Below are positions 12,569-26,738 of a DNA stretch of 64,000 nucleotides, piece after piece. The stretch spans positions 62,001 to 126,000 of the forward strand of contig CAUYLG010017980.1 of NCBI GenBank assembly GCA_963573385.1, read 5' to 3'. The notes beneath the pieces were generated by a model. The model searched no databases. It saw nothing but the letters and a program-made list of their open reading frames with translations, and was not told where the DNA came from. The translations under genes were made by a program, and so were the position numbers. Within the stretch, counting starts at the first letter, position 1, and the number at the start of each line of letters is the position of its first letter. The DNA is from Cacajao melanocephalus (Eukaryota > Chordata > Mammalia > Primates > Pitheciidae).

Positions 12569-15500
12569 CATATTGTTTAAATTAATCCTAGTTATTTTAT
12601 TTATTGTTGAAATATTATTTACTGTAATATATGTCTCTAGGGAGTTAAACTAATTGGCCAGCTATTGAACTAACTGATTTGCTATGTGAAGTAATTAGGT
12701 ATTGATCACCCAATAAAGTTACAACCCCATAGGAATGTAGGTCTAGGCAGTTGACGTGTTTGAACAATAAGGTGTGGTAGGGCTTATGGAGTACCTGAGG
12801 AGAGTGTAGTCTACCTAAAGGAACAACTACTCCACTCCTAAAAATTGCTACCATTTGAAAATTCAATGCTGATATTTTATTTTTTAGCAAATCTGAAAAT
12901 CCAGATTTTTCTGTGGAATCTCTAAATTTTTGAACATTTATGATTAATTCAATTTATAAAAAGAAAATACAAGTGGGCCAAGAATCAAGATCGAAGACTA
13001 GAGTCTATCTACATGTATCTAGTTTGTATTTTCTGTGGAGAATTTACAAATAGAATGCTTTGTTGTCTAATTTTATGTTATGTAATTAATGTTTATCTCT
13101 TCTCCATTATACTACAAAGATAGTAGGACTAATGATTCTTAAGGTCGCTGTTGGATAACAATAACAAGACTACTTTACCTGAATATGGAAGACTATTTAT
13201 CTTCCCATTTGTTTTAATTTAAAGCATTGTAAAGCAACTAAGATATAAAGTTTAAAACAGAAAGAATGTGGAGCGCATTTTTTTTTAACCACCATTTAAG
13301 TTTGATATTTGCCTTTCAGGAGACCATTTCCTCTGCAGAGATCTATGAATTTTATTTCCATTTTGTTTTGAAACATACTTGCTGATTTAGTGACACAGTC
13401 CATCTAGATTTTAAGTTCAATGTACGTGAATATACAAAAATTCATATGCTGCTCTGGTGATTTTTTTGACACTGGCAAAATTATATAACTTTCTGAAAGT
13501 TACATATTTTTCCTATCAGTAACATATAAAACTTGAGAATGAGAATCATAACATTCTTTTCAACTAAGATACAATGATTCCTTTTGGTTAAAGGCAATAG
13601 ATGACAAATATACATTTTTTGGGGGGTAGCTGATGTTACTATCTTTGTAATTCTTCAAGATTAGGAATATTACTTTTTAAATAACTTGTAATAGGGTAAA
13701 TTTGTGAAGTCATCTAAGCCCTTAAACTTTTCATAGTTCCAACTCAAATAATATTTTTGAGATAAGAAGTTCCATATGTTCTGTAATAAGCAAATAATGT
13801 AGTGCTTCCTTTTATTTATCCCCAAACATAGAATTTAAAAATGGACCACAAACATAAAAATATGTGCATAACTTGTCCTCATAGATAGAACTGTGCCATC
13901 ACACTATATTTCTTTGCACAGTTAAAAATACTTTAAGCCTATAAAAGTATAATGAAATGGAAATAGTGATACTGCTGTTATTCAATGCAGTGGTAAAAAC
14001 ATAATTGTAGTAACCACTCATGCCAGCATGGTATCACTTATCAAAGATAACTTACACTTTCTCTAGGACATGAGTCCTGCATGCACATGACAAAGGCATT
14101 CTGAATTTTCCTTTTGATTTGCTTGTAACTCTTTTCAGGCTCTTGGCTAATTATGCCAAATTCTATATATCAGTCTTCTATGTGAATAGAACAAATATAT
14201 GTTAAGTAGGATAGAAGTTTCTTATTGAATGTGTACACAGAATTCAATGACTAACAAATATGACTTAACTCCTTAGGGAAGAAGAAAGAAATAAAAATGC
14301 TTCAAACACTGAGACTTGGTGTTCACAATGAATTGAAATAATCCGGTCTTCATTAAACATGGGGTTTATACCTGCTTGAGAAGACTTTTTATTCTCTAGG
14401 GATTTTGATGATCTCTGCTTTATATTCTAGGTGATTAATTCATGCAAAATAGAATCTTAAAGGAAACACGGCCCCAAATTAATTTATTTTGAGGTTGAAA
14501 TATTTAAAAATTTTAATCCTCTTCTGAAGTTACTTTTTGCCATGTGCAGGATGAGGAAATTTTTAGAGATCCTGGAAGCAGTAGGGTAGGGATGGGAATT
14601 TTTGTGTTTATTAAATTTAATTTGAAAGCTTCCACGTTCGATTCCTCAGCTGGCAATTTTAAACCCAAGCATGTATGTTGTTTAAAAATTAAATTTTTAC
14701 CATGGCTAAAAAGTTGATTTATTTTTGTTTGTTCTCAACCACTCTTTTGAAAAGAATAAATATGAAATATTTTTGTGAAATTCATATAGTGCATCAATTT
14801 TATTTTGTTGGCAGCTGTAATTTCTCTGGTTATTTGAATACAATGTAGTGATCCCATATGGCTGTAATATGAAGTACTTAAATCGCTTCCAGTTAAAGTA
14901 GAAAATATGTCAGAACTCATTGAGAAGTTACCATACACTGTATTGATTTTTATAAATTGCTTCTTAAATTATAGTTTAGCATGACACACATGAACATCAC
15001 CGAGATCAGGTATTATTTACACGAAATTAATACATTTTGCAAGTAGTTACTGTCATAGCTATTCTCCAATATTATGCCATGAGTAATCCTTGTCCTTTGG
15101 TAAATTATTTAAAACACAGACTTTTATTTTTACTCTCATTGAAAGTATATGTTGAATAAATTGTATAAATTGTTATGTTATAGATGTCAACCCTGAGGCC
15201 TAACAAATTATGACCCTTCTCAGGTCGATCTTCCCTAGCCACATACATTGTTGAAGAATCCAACCTGTGCAGATGATGAAGTTCTAGCCCCCTTGATTTA
15301 GCTGATTAACTCTAGGAAGGTACCAGTAGCATAAACAATGCCTGGTGTGGAAAGGTATTCAAGGTCTATTGTATTCTCTTTTGGGAATTTGAATTTGGAA
15401 ATGGAGATACAGTTAGTGATTAATAAGGGTGGCAGGGTAAGGCCGAATGATCTCATGGGATTGAGGTAGAACCCTTAGTCATAACTAGAAGCCAAAGTTC

Positions 15501-15784
15501 TGAGGAAGCAGAACTCTGCCTAAGCAGAAGTTACGAAGAGGAGAAAGGATTGCAGATCTGTCTCTAACTGTATGAACAGGAATAATGAAGCATGTAATAG
15601 GCAAGTAACAAAATTAAAGAAATACCAGAACAGTGGTGTAAAGATTCTGCCGTGTTACAAGGGTTTTGTCTTTCTGGAGACCAGAGTGTCTTGGGTTTCT
15701 GTAGCCATATATCCTTAGGGTACACTTCCTATTACATAAGAAAATTGAAGTATGTTTCTATTTCTTAACACAGAGTACTATACA
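12569..15784. other. Unique AT-rich DNA
   Basis: Over 3 kb with no gene and no repeat I can name. Many short A and T runs (for example the six-G/seven-T cluster near 13.62 kb). Short open frames only. Confidence 0.55.
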
Positions 15785-16073
<289 letters not shown>

Positions 16074-16545
16074 CAGAACCTACGATTTACATGAAATATT
16101 TTTTAATCTTCCTAATATTTTAAAGCAAATAGAATCCTGTATACTTTAAGAAATGGTGAGAACTAAAGTGTCTTTCACAATTTCTGCTTTGTCCTCTTCA
16201 TTCCCCATTGTTACCCACTGAGACAACTCTGTAGATTCTGTTCCGTTTTCGTAGAGTTTAAACCCCACTGATCTGAACTAAAGATACAGATAATCCCGTA
16301 AACAAGTGATGAATAAAAAAGTGGGATCCAGACCCACAGAAGTATTTTTTTTCTTTTAGTGGATTCGGAGAACTATTTTATCACAGTTCTATCATGAGTC
16401 TTTGGCTATGGGTCCTTGTTCTCCAACCACACTCATTTCTACCATGATCACATGCAATATCACAAAATTTCATGGAACTGGAATCTTGATAACTCTAGCT
16501 TAAGCCACTTCCCTGAGCCCCAAACTCCTCTGTCCAATTGCCTAC

Positions 16546-16960
16546 TGTCTTAGTCCATTTGTGTTGCAATAAAGGAATACTTAAGACTGGAAATTTTATA
16601 AAGAAAAGAGGTTTATTTGGCTTACAGTTCTGAAGGCTGTACCAGAAGGATGGTAGCAACATCTGCATCTTTTGAGGGCCTCAGGAAGCATACACTCATA
16701 GCAGGATGTATACACTCGTGGCAATGGGGAGCAGGCATCACGTGGTCAGAGAGGGATGGAAAGAGAAGAGAGGGAGGTGCCAGACTCTTTTCAACAATCA
16801 ACTCTCTAGAAAACTAACACAGCAGACCTCACTCATTACCATGGCATGAAGTCTTTCATTAGGAATCTGCCCCCAACACCTCCCAGTAGGCCCTACCTCC
16901 AATACTGGCAGTCAAATTTCAACATGAGATTTGGAGGAACAAATATCCAAACTATACTTA
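16546..16960 (-). mobile_element. MST-type MaLR solo LTR, minus strand
   Basis: A 415-base solo LTR of the MST group (ERVL-MaLR). On the minus strand it opens with a mutated TATAGTTTGGATATTTGT, passes 'ccaaatctcatgttgaaatttga', contains AATAAACCTC near its 3' part, and closes with the complement of TGTCTTAGTCC. It is flanked by a perfect 5-bp target duplication, CCTAC at 16541-16545 and 16961-16965. No internal retroviral sequence is present, so it is the product of LTR-LTR recombination. Confidence 0.9.
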
Positions 16961-16965
16961 CCTAC

Positions 16966-18084
16966 CAAGTATCCCTTCATAGGTCTTATAGGCATCTTGC
17001 AAAGTAGTGGAAAAAATCAAATCATTGATACAAAGTAGTTGTATAGCTATACTGAACTTATGAGAAAATGTTCTACCAACTGGTAATACATATGTTGAAT
17101 CTAGTAATTTGGCTAAAGATAAGCATCATAGACTTTACAAATTAATGTTAATTTTCATATATTGATTTATAGCTCTGGTCATATTTAATTTACATGTTGT
17201 TGACTTTATTTAAATGTTTATTAATATAAGGAGTTTATATATAAATTTACATTTTAAATATTTAAACGACCATAAACAGTTTAAATTATTATTGATAATG
17301 AACAATACTTTCTTTATCTGTGAAATAAAATGTGTCCATGAGAACTCTTGACAGACACCATTATTACATGTTAACATTATATGTTCTTCACCAAATAGTC
17401 TTTTCTCTTCAAGCATCTTAATAGCAATTTTTTTTAGACATTTTTAGAATGGGAGCTGCATGTTTTTGTTGAATAAAGCAGGATAAATTCATGGTACCTC
17501 TTTGATATGTCAAAGTAGAAAAGCAATTTTTAAAACCAAACAAAGTATATACAAATATTCCTTCCACCCCCTTTATTTCTAACTCTTACCAAGTCTTTGA
17601 AGGCAAAGGTTATGGTTAGAATGTTTATTGGAGGGTTATTTGATAATATGAATGGATAAGCTAAAAGGTGAATTTTTTGAGAATTTAACAGCTTCAAAAT
17701 ATGTTGACTTGCTGAAAATATTTGGTTTATTTGCAGCTGGATTTTCCTTAGGAGTACCTGCTTTTGTTTTCTTTCTACATCCTGTTCTTTAATAATTGTG
17801 TTACGGCAAAAAGGTATAAATGACGGTTTAGTGGAGGAAGCTAAAAGTGAGATAGAGGGTAAACACGGGAATTATAAAATAAAGTAGAATTCCATTAATA
17901 GTGGTAACAATAAATAAAACCTCTCCTTGCTGCTAGTATTGCCTATATCACTGGCAATATTAGTAAAAGAATCTCCAGAATGGAACTCAGTGGAAGTACT
18001 TCTGCTGTAACATTTTGTGTAATTGTAGAAGGATTGTTGATAGAAAAATAAGGCTTCTTAAAAGGCAACTGTGTGTAAGAGTCT
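16966..18084. other. Unique AT-rich DNA
   Basis: No gene or repeat recognised. The segment at 17749-17770 is nearly identical to a foreign insert inside the Alu at 19.6 kb (see that entry). Confidence 0.5.
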
Positions 18085-18290
18085 GTAAGAGGTGCTTCAC
18101 ACATAACTTTACATTTACAGAAGTCTTCAGGGTCTGTGTTGTTACCCTGTTTTGCAGGCTATGAAACAGAAGTACCGAGCTGTTAAGTAATCATGTGCCC
18201 TGGGTCAGACAGTGTGCACTAAACTTAGGTTTCAAACCCAGGATTGTCTGGCTTCTAAATTCATACTGTGGCCATTACATCCCCTTAATA
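18085..18290 (-). repeat. MIR SINE
   Basis: Reverse-complement MIR: 'gtgcttcacacataactttacattta', 'ggctatgaaacagaagtaccgagctgttaagtaatcatgtgccc', 'aggtttcaaacccaggattgtctggcttc'. Core and tRNA-derived end are both visible. Confidence 0.7.
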
Positions 18291-18910
18291 AAAACAAACA
18301 AAAAAATATGACCATGGGATGCCAGGCATTTGGTAAAACTTAAGACCTATATTCTTATAAACTTGTTCTAATAACAATTCCTATATTTATGTTCTAATAG
18401 TATTTGGAGCATTGTCTACATTTTAAACCCTTCAAGTGAACTAATTTAAAGAGAAAAGCAGACGTTTGTGTTTGTAATTTCTAAGGCATCAAAATAAAAC
18501 AAATAGTAGAGCTATTTTTAGTTGTACTTTTTAGAGTATATACTAAAAAAAGTAATAGTGACTGAAATACCTGTCTCTTATCATGAGATGGTTGTCTTTC
18601 AGTGTCTGTAATGATATATTTAACAATCTTACAATATGTAGACCAATATACTAGTCACTTTTATGTTTAACATTATCCGTATTAACTCTTAATACCAGTT
18701 TCCCAAAGTAGAGACTTTACTGGTGCCATAAATCATTTTCAAAACTACTGAGTTTCTTCCTTCATTTCTGCATGATAAAGCAGTACATCCTATTTGGCCA
18801 TGGTTTTCAACCCCAAAAAACAATTCTAGTGTTTATTTTTAGGAACTCTGTGAATTCTGCAGATATCAAGGAAAAGATGGTGGTATGTGTCTCTTGAAAG
18901 ACTAAATAAT

Positions 18911-19197
18911 GGCCGGGTGTGGTGGCTCACACCTGTAATCCCAGCACTTTGGGAGGCCTAGGCGGGTGGATCACGAGGTCAGGGGTTCAAGACCAGCCTG
19001 GCCAAGATGGTGAAATCCCGTCTCTACTAAAAATACAAAAAATAGCTGGGCACGGTGGTAGGTGCCTGTAATCCCAGCTACTCAGGTGGCTGAGGCAGAG
19101 AATTACTTGAACCCGGGAGGTGGAGGTTGCAGTGAGCCGAGATTGTGCCACTGCACTGCAGCCTGGGTGACAGAGTGAGATGCTGTCTCCAAAAAAA

Positions 19198-19229
<32 letters not shown>

Positions 19230-19230
19230 A
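18911..19230 (+). repeat. Full-length AluS-like, plus strand
   Basis: Complete Alu from GGCCGGGTGTGGTGGC to a long A tail with GAAAA interruptions. Target duplication GAAAGACTAAAT at 18896-18907 and 19231-19242. 'ggggttcaagaccagcctggccaagatggtgaaatcccg' is AluS-like. It faces a minus-strand Alu about 115 bases downstream. Confidence 0.95.
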
Positions 19231-19321
19231 GAAAGACTAAATGAGGGTTTGCAAGCACAATATTTTCCCAAAACCCTGCAACCACCTCCTTCTAGCACTG
19301 GCTTCCTAGAAGCTTAGGATC

Positions 19322-19672
19322 TTATTTATTTATTTATTTATTTGTATTTTATTATTTATTTTTTTGAGATGGAGTTTTACTCTGTTGCCCAGGCTGGAGT
19401 GCGGTGGTGCAATGTCAGCTCACTGCAACCTCCATCTCCCAGGTTCAGGTGAACCTCTTGCCTCAGCCTCCTGAGTAGCTGGGGCTACAGGCACGTCCCA
19501 CTACGCCAAGCTAATTTTTGTTATTTTTAGTAGTGACATGGTTTCACCATGTTAGCCAGGCTGATCTTGAACTCCTGACCTCAGGTGATTCTTATAGGAG
19601 TACATGCTTTTGTTTTTCCGCCTCAGCCTGCCAAACTGCTGGGATTACAGGTGTGAGCCACCACGCCTGGCC
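19322..19672 (-). repeat. Minus-strand Alu with TTTA tail and a foreign 27-bp insert
   Basis: Reverse-orientation Alu whose A tail has become a (TTTA)n microsatellite (19322-19362). In the left arm, between 'ctcaggtgatt' and 'ccgcctcagcctgcc', about 27 bases (19590-19617) are not Alu; the 22-base core 19595-19616 matches 17749-17770 with a single mismatch. Confidence 0.93.
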
Positions 19673-20534
19673 TATGGTCAAATTTAAAACACAAGTTTTG
19701 TAACTAATTCCTATTCCTGGTTAAAAAATCCTTTCTCATTTTTACAGTTTTAAATTTTACTCCTGAATTTTTTTTGTCCTGTACTCATATGTGCATTTTT
19801 GGGGTCATATGTTTATATTTGAGACTGTCTCCAGTTCTTTTTAGAAAGAACATATATCCTCTTTCCACTGAATAACCACGACTCTCTTGTATCAAAGAAA
19901 AATAAAAGATAATTTAGCTGTTAAATCTATGAAGCCAAGGAAAATTATGGCTAGAGAAATAATTTGTTGACTATATTAATGAAATTTGTCAGTCTTATCA
20001 CACTTCCTATATAATAATACTACCTTTCAAAATGTTACTTAAAAAGGGTTGCCTTTGTCAACTTTTTTTGGAGTATTATCTTACTAGCTGCTTGAAAAAA
20101 TGTGAAACGGCAAACCACAAAAGGTGTATATGTTTGAAAGCTGATCTTCATCACTAAGAGGAAATACTGGCTTTTGACTTTTGTATTCATTGCACACAGC
20201 AGTGAATGGGTGGTTATTGTACAACACCAAGCATTCTGTGGTGAGATTTGCTGTAATAACACAAACCAATAGGTTTAAACCTCAGAAATGACCTTTTAAA
20301 GGGCAGGCATTCAATTTTGACAAAAATGTTCAACAGCAGGCTTGAGGGTAAAATATAAAAATTTTAAACCCTATAATTAGGCAGCTTATTTAAAAACACA
20401 GAATGAGAGGCACAGATGGTTCATATTAACAAAAGCAAACAAACAAAAGACTGAAAACAGGAGTATAAAACTAGCGATGGCAAGAGGTGAACTATAATAC
20501 TTTAACAGACTGGCCCTAAAATATGTATGTCTTG
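19673..20534. other. Unique AT-rich DNA
   Basis: No gene or repeat recognised. Two overlapping minus-strand open frames at 20035-20269 have no recognisable content. Confidence 0.5.
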
Positions 20535-20640
20535 GTCAATCAGCATTTATTGTTTATTGGAGGTACAAGACAATACAAGTCATTGCTCGAAAGAAATTTA
20601 CCATCTCCTGAAGGTGATAGAACTTACATCAGTTACATAA
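20535..20640 (-). repeat. Possible L2/MIR end fragment
   Basis: 'tcaatcagcatttattgtttattggaggtacaagacaatacaa...' has the shape of the reversed L2/MIR terminal segment (…atttattgagcacctac…). Short and diverged. Confidence 0.35.
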
Positions 20641-20956
20641 ATCTACATACAAGTGAAATCTCTATTTAAAATTATTTGTACAGGAGTATGTAATAAGTTT
20701 TGGAGAAGAGAGAAGAATCTCATGCATGAATAAATACAAATTCAACTCGCTATGTCTCAGTACATTCCAACAGTTATACTTCTCTCCATCTGTTCTTCTG
20801 CCAAATTGTATAACACCAAAATATAGAAACATTGTATTTGTTTCCAAGAATGATCACTGCATTAAAACCATTGGTCTTATGCTCAGAATATTTATGAAGC
20901 ATCTACTGTGTCTGCATGATATTTCATTAAAAGCTATGTGGGGGTAAAATGATAGC

Positions 20957-23719
<2,763 letters not shown>

Positions 23720-23735
23720 CAACAGACAGGTTTTT

Positions 23736-24020
23736 GTTGTTGTTTTCTGGGGGAAGGATTTGTTTGCTTTTGTTTTGAGATGGAGTCTTGCTCTGTCTCC
23801 CAGGCTAGAGTGCAGTGGTGCGATTTCGGCTAACTTCAACCTCCGCCTGAGTAGCTGGGATTACAGGCACCCACCACCGCGCCCGGCTAATTTTTGTATT
23901 TTTACTAGAGATGGGGTTTCACCATCTTGGCTGGGCTGGTCTCAAACTCCTGACCTTGTGATCCACCCACCTCGGCCTCCTAAAGTGCTTGGATTACGGG
24001 CGTGAGCGACCGCACCGGGC
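23736..24020 (-). repeat. Alu, minus strand, internally deleted, long target duplication
   Basis: Reverse-orientation Alu lacking about 36 consensus bases between 'aacctccgcc' and 'tgagtagctggg'. It is bounded by a perfect 16-bp duplication, CAACAGACAGGTTTTT, at 23720-23735 and 24021-24036. The intact duplication and CpG-rich end ('gtgagcgaccgcaccgggcc') suggest a comparatively young insertion. Confidence 0.95.
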
Positions 24021-24036
24021 CAACAGACAGGTTTTT

Positions 24037-24870
24037 AAAAGTTCTGTGCAATGATAGCATATATAGTCTCTTAAATTTGTTATATATTTCCTAGAAAATC
24101 ATTTTTCTCTTACTTCTTTGTACTGCTACCCTTTCTTCTTTAGGTTTTTCTACAAAACTTTTTGTTTTCTCATTTATTATCCCCATACTATTGCTTGCTT
24201 TTATTCTCTATTCTTCTAAACTTTCATTCAAATTATACAACTAAATAAATGTTTAAAAAATATAATTTTTATCTGATCTTGCAGTGAAAGATAATTTGGT
24301 AACATAACAAATGTTTCTTAAACATTTTTCTTTAGTATATGTCATATAGTTAAGGCTGATGTAGAACCCTTAGGATGTAGGTAACTAGTTACGTATCCAG
24401 TCTTTTGTCTACCTAGTCTTGGAACCTAAAAATACAGAAGTATGCACCTTGCTAAAGACAAAGGAAGCACAACCATATTGGGGTGCAAGAATTTGTACTG
24501 TTGTTAAGAATGTGCTTCAACCTGGTTCTTACATTTAAGAATCAATTGTAAAAAACAAAGAAAGGAAATTCTAAAGTGTATCATCATGTGCCTAGAAATA
24601 AATAGTATAAAAAATGGAGGCAGAGAGCAAATGAAATAGAACAGAAGATGAAAATAAATGCCAAATTTGGAGGCATTAAAATAATTCTGTAAGCATATTT
24701 TTTTCTTGGGGTTAATTCTCATTTTTGTTAGGATACTTTGTCTTCTTAATAGCAGAGTTGATTGATCATTTTGACCCTAATTTTTATCCTGGGTAAAAGT
24801 CACAACCACAAAGGCAAATCACATTTTGTGTGTGTGTGTGTGTGAAAATATTCCAGATGTGGCACAGTAC
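24037..24870. other. Unique AT-rich DNA with a short TG run
   Basis: No gene recognised. A (TG)8 run lies at 24827-24843, shortly before the next Alu. Confidence 0.5.
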
Positions 24871-25169
24871 TTTTTTTTTGTTTTGTTTTGTTTTTTGAGT
24901 CTCACTCGGTTGTCCAGGATGGAGTGCAATGGTGTTATCTCGGCTCACTGCAACCTCCGTCTCCTGGGTTCAAGCAATTCTCCTGCCTCAGCCTCCTGAG
25001 TAGCCAGGATTACAGGTGTGCACCACCATGTGTGGCTAATTTTTGTATTCTTAGTAGAGACAGGGTTTCACCCTGTTGGTCAAGCTGGTCTTGAACTCCT
25101 GACCTTGTGATCCGCCCGCCTTGCCTCCCAAAGTGCTGGGATTACAGGTGTGAGCCATCACACCCAGCC
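24871..25169 (-). repeat. Alu, minus strand
   Basis: Reverse-orientation Alu beginning with a TTTTG-repeated tail and ending 'cacacccagcc'. A short target duplication CAGTACT is present (24865-24871 and 25169-25175). Its 5' end is followed at once by a 43-bp tandem duplication. Confidence 0.93.
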
Positions 25170-25171
25170 AG

Positions 25172-25257
25172 TACTCTTGATGCTTATATTTTTGTGTTAC
25201 AGTATGTTTGGGAATACTCTTGATGCTTGTATTTTTGTGTTACAATATGTTTGGAAA
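25172..25257. repeat. 43-bp tandem duplication (two copies)
   Basis: Copies at 25172-25214 and 25215-25257 share TACTCTTGATGCTT and TTTTTGTGTTACA and differ by a few A/G changes. The array begins at the 5' boundary of the Alu, as the 41-bp duplication at 12489 does. Confidence 0.9.
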
Positions 25258-26034
25258 ATGCCTGTATTTGTGAACCCTATGGATATCTGACCACTTTCTT
25301 TGCCATCATATTTGACAATATGTTGCTAAAGATGTCTGTGAAACAGTGAGAATTATCTTATTTTTATTTTCAATTCCCGAGGACAGGAAAGAAGCAAAGA
25401 TGATTCATAATAATGTTCTCTACCCAGGATTTTTTAAAAACACATACTTAACTACATAATCGGGTGACTTCATTTAGGGAGGAAAAATTAGCACACTTTA
25501 TTTAAAAAAGAATGTTCCAAGGGCAAACAAGACTTTAATGAAAATTCATTAAAACATTTTTTAAAGTACTTTAAAAAGTATTTTTTAAAAGGTACTTTAA
25601 AAAGTCCTTGGGTGGAAATATACTCATTTCCAATACAAGCACCGGGTGGAAATATACTCATTTCCAATACAGGCACCTCTCTGGTATCATTACATCAAGA
25701 CTAAAGGACCATTTGAGCCTCTCAACCACCAAGGGGAACAGAGACTTGAGCTGAGTAAAGTGAAAAAATCTCTCCACTTTAGCAGATTTTTAAAAAATCA
25801 GACTTCTTTCTAAGGTCGTAAAACAAACTTTCAGAGTTCCTCTCTCTCATCAGTTCCTCTGTAGTGTTTTTCCCCTTTCATTCTGTCATCCTGAGTGAGT
25901 AGTAAGTATATACTTTCATAAATCAGTAGTTTTCCATTTTTATGCTCCAAAATCAGCTTTATGTATAACACAACAGAAGAATGAATATTGACTAACACAT
26001 TGGCTTATATCAGCAGCTCTGATTAAAAGCAATC
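25258..26034. other. Unique DNA with short inverted and direct repeats
   Basis: No gene recognised. 25560-25605 holds repeated TACTTTAAAAAGT words, and next to it is a 34-bp tandem duplication listed separately. Confidence 0.5.
25610..25677. repeat. 34-bp tandem duplication with internal dyad
   Basis: Copies at 25610-25643 and 25644-25677 differ at one position (AAGCACC versus AGGCACC). Each contains GGAAAT...ATTTCC, a dyad with a 6-base spacer, so the array holds two potential small hairpins. Confidence 0.92.
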
Positions 26035-26093
26035 ATTGTGTGTGTGTGTGTGTGTTTGTGTATGTGAGAAAGAGAGAGAGAGAGAGAGAGAGA
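26035..26093. repeat. Compound (TG)n / (GA)n microsatellite
   Basis: A TG run of about 11 units with one interruption, then an AGAG run of about 12 units. TG tracts favour Z-DNA and pure purine tracts favour triplex; both follow from composition only. Confidence 0.95.
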
Positions 26094-26738
26094 CGTTGTT
26101 ACAAATATTTTTCTAAACATATTTTAAAAGGGAAAAATGTGGAACTATTTGTAAATAATAAAGAAAAGGTCTCAAGATATAAAGAAGAATTAATTTAGAG
26201 CAAATGGCCAGGGGAGTTTCTATTTGAAGATCATTTGCAATTTAATAATGATTGAACAAGATAGTACAAAATAGGAAGGGTTAAAATTAGTGGCTTGCAA
26301 TCTACTTTTCTCCCAATAATTGTTACCAGAACATGAGAATAATTTACTGCCTCTCTGTGAAAGAAGGCAGGTGACCCACTTCAATAACATGCTGATAACT
26401 CTCCCCCTGATATTGCTAGCAGGAGTGTCCTTATCTATAGAATACTTAAAGTGGGGTGTCCTTGTTTTAGATTACCTATGGTAAACAAACATAGAATCTA
26501 TGGATTGATGAAACTTCACTCTCTGGGACCTCATCTATTACTCTGGTTCAGAAAGTTTGTCAAATAGCAATGGAAGATCTTGTGGAGCCATGCGGGAAAT
26601 TCCGGAGCTTCCTCCACTTCATCTTTGCCTCTTGATTCTGGGGAAAACTTCTAATTCATGCGTGTCTCATTTGATAATCCAACCCTCTTTGTTGGTTCAA
26701 AAATAACTTCCATTAATAATATAATTAAATTTGACAGC

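Noticed and set aside
18987..19298. Open frames with Alu-like peptides (also at 23697, 38940, 39717, 55841)
   Set aside because: Translated Alu sequence; no evidence of exonisation.
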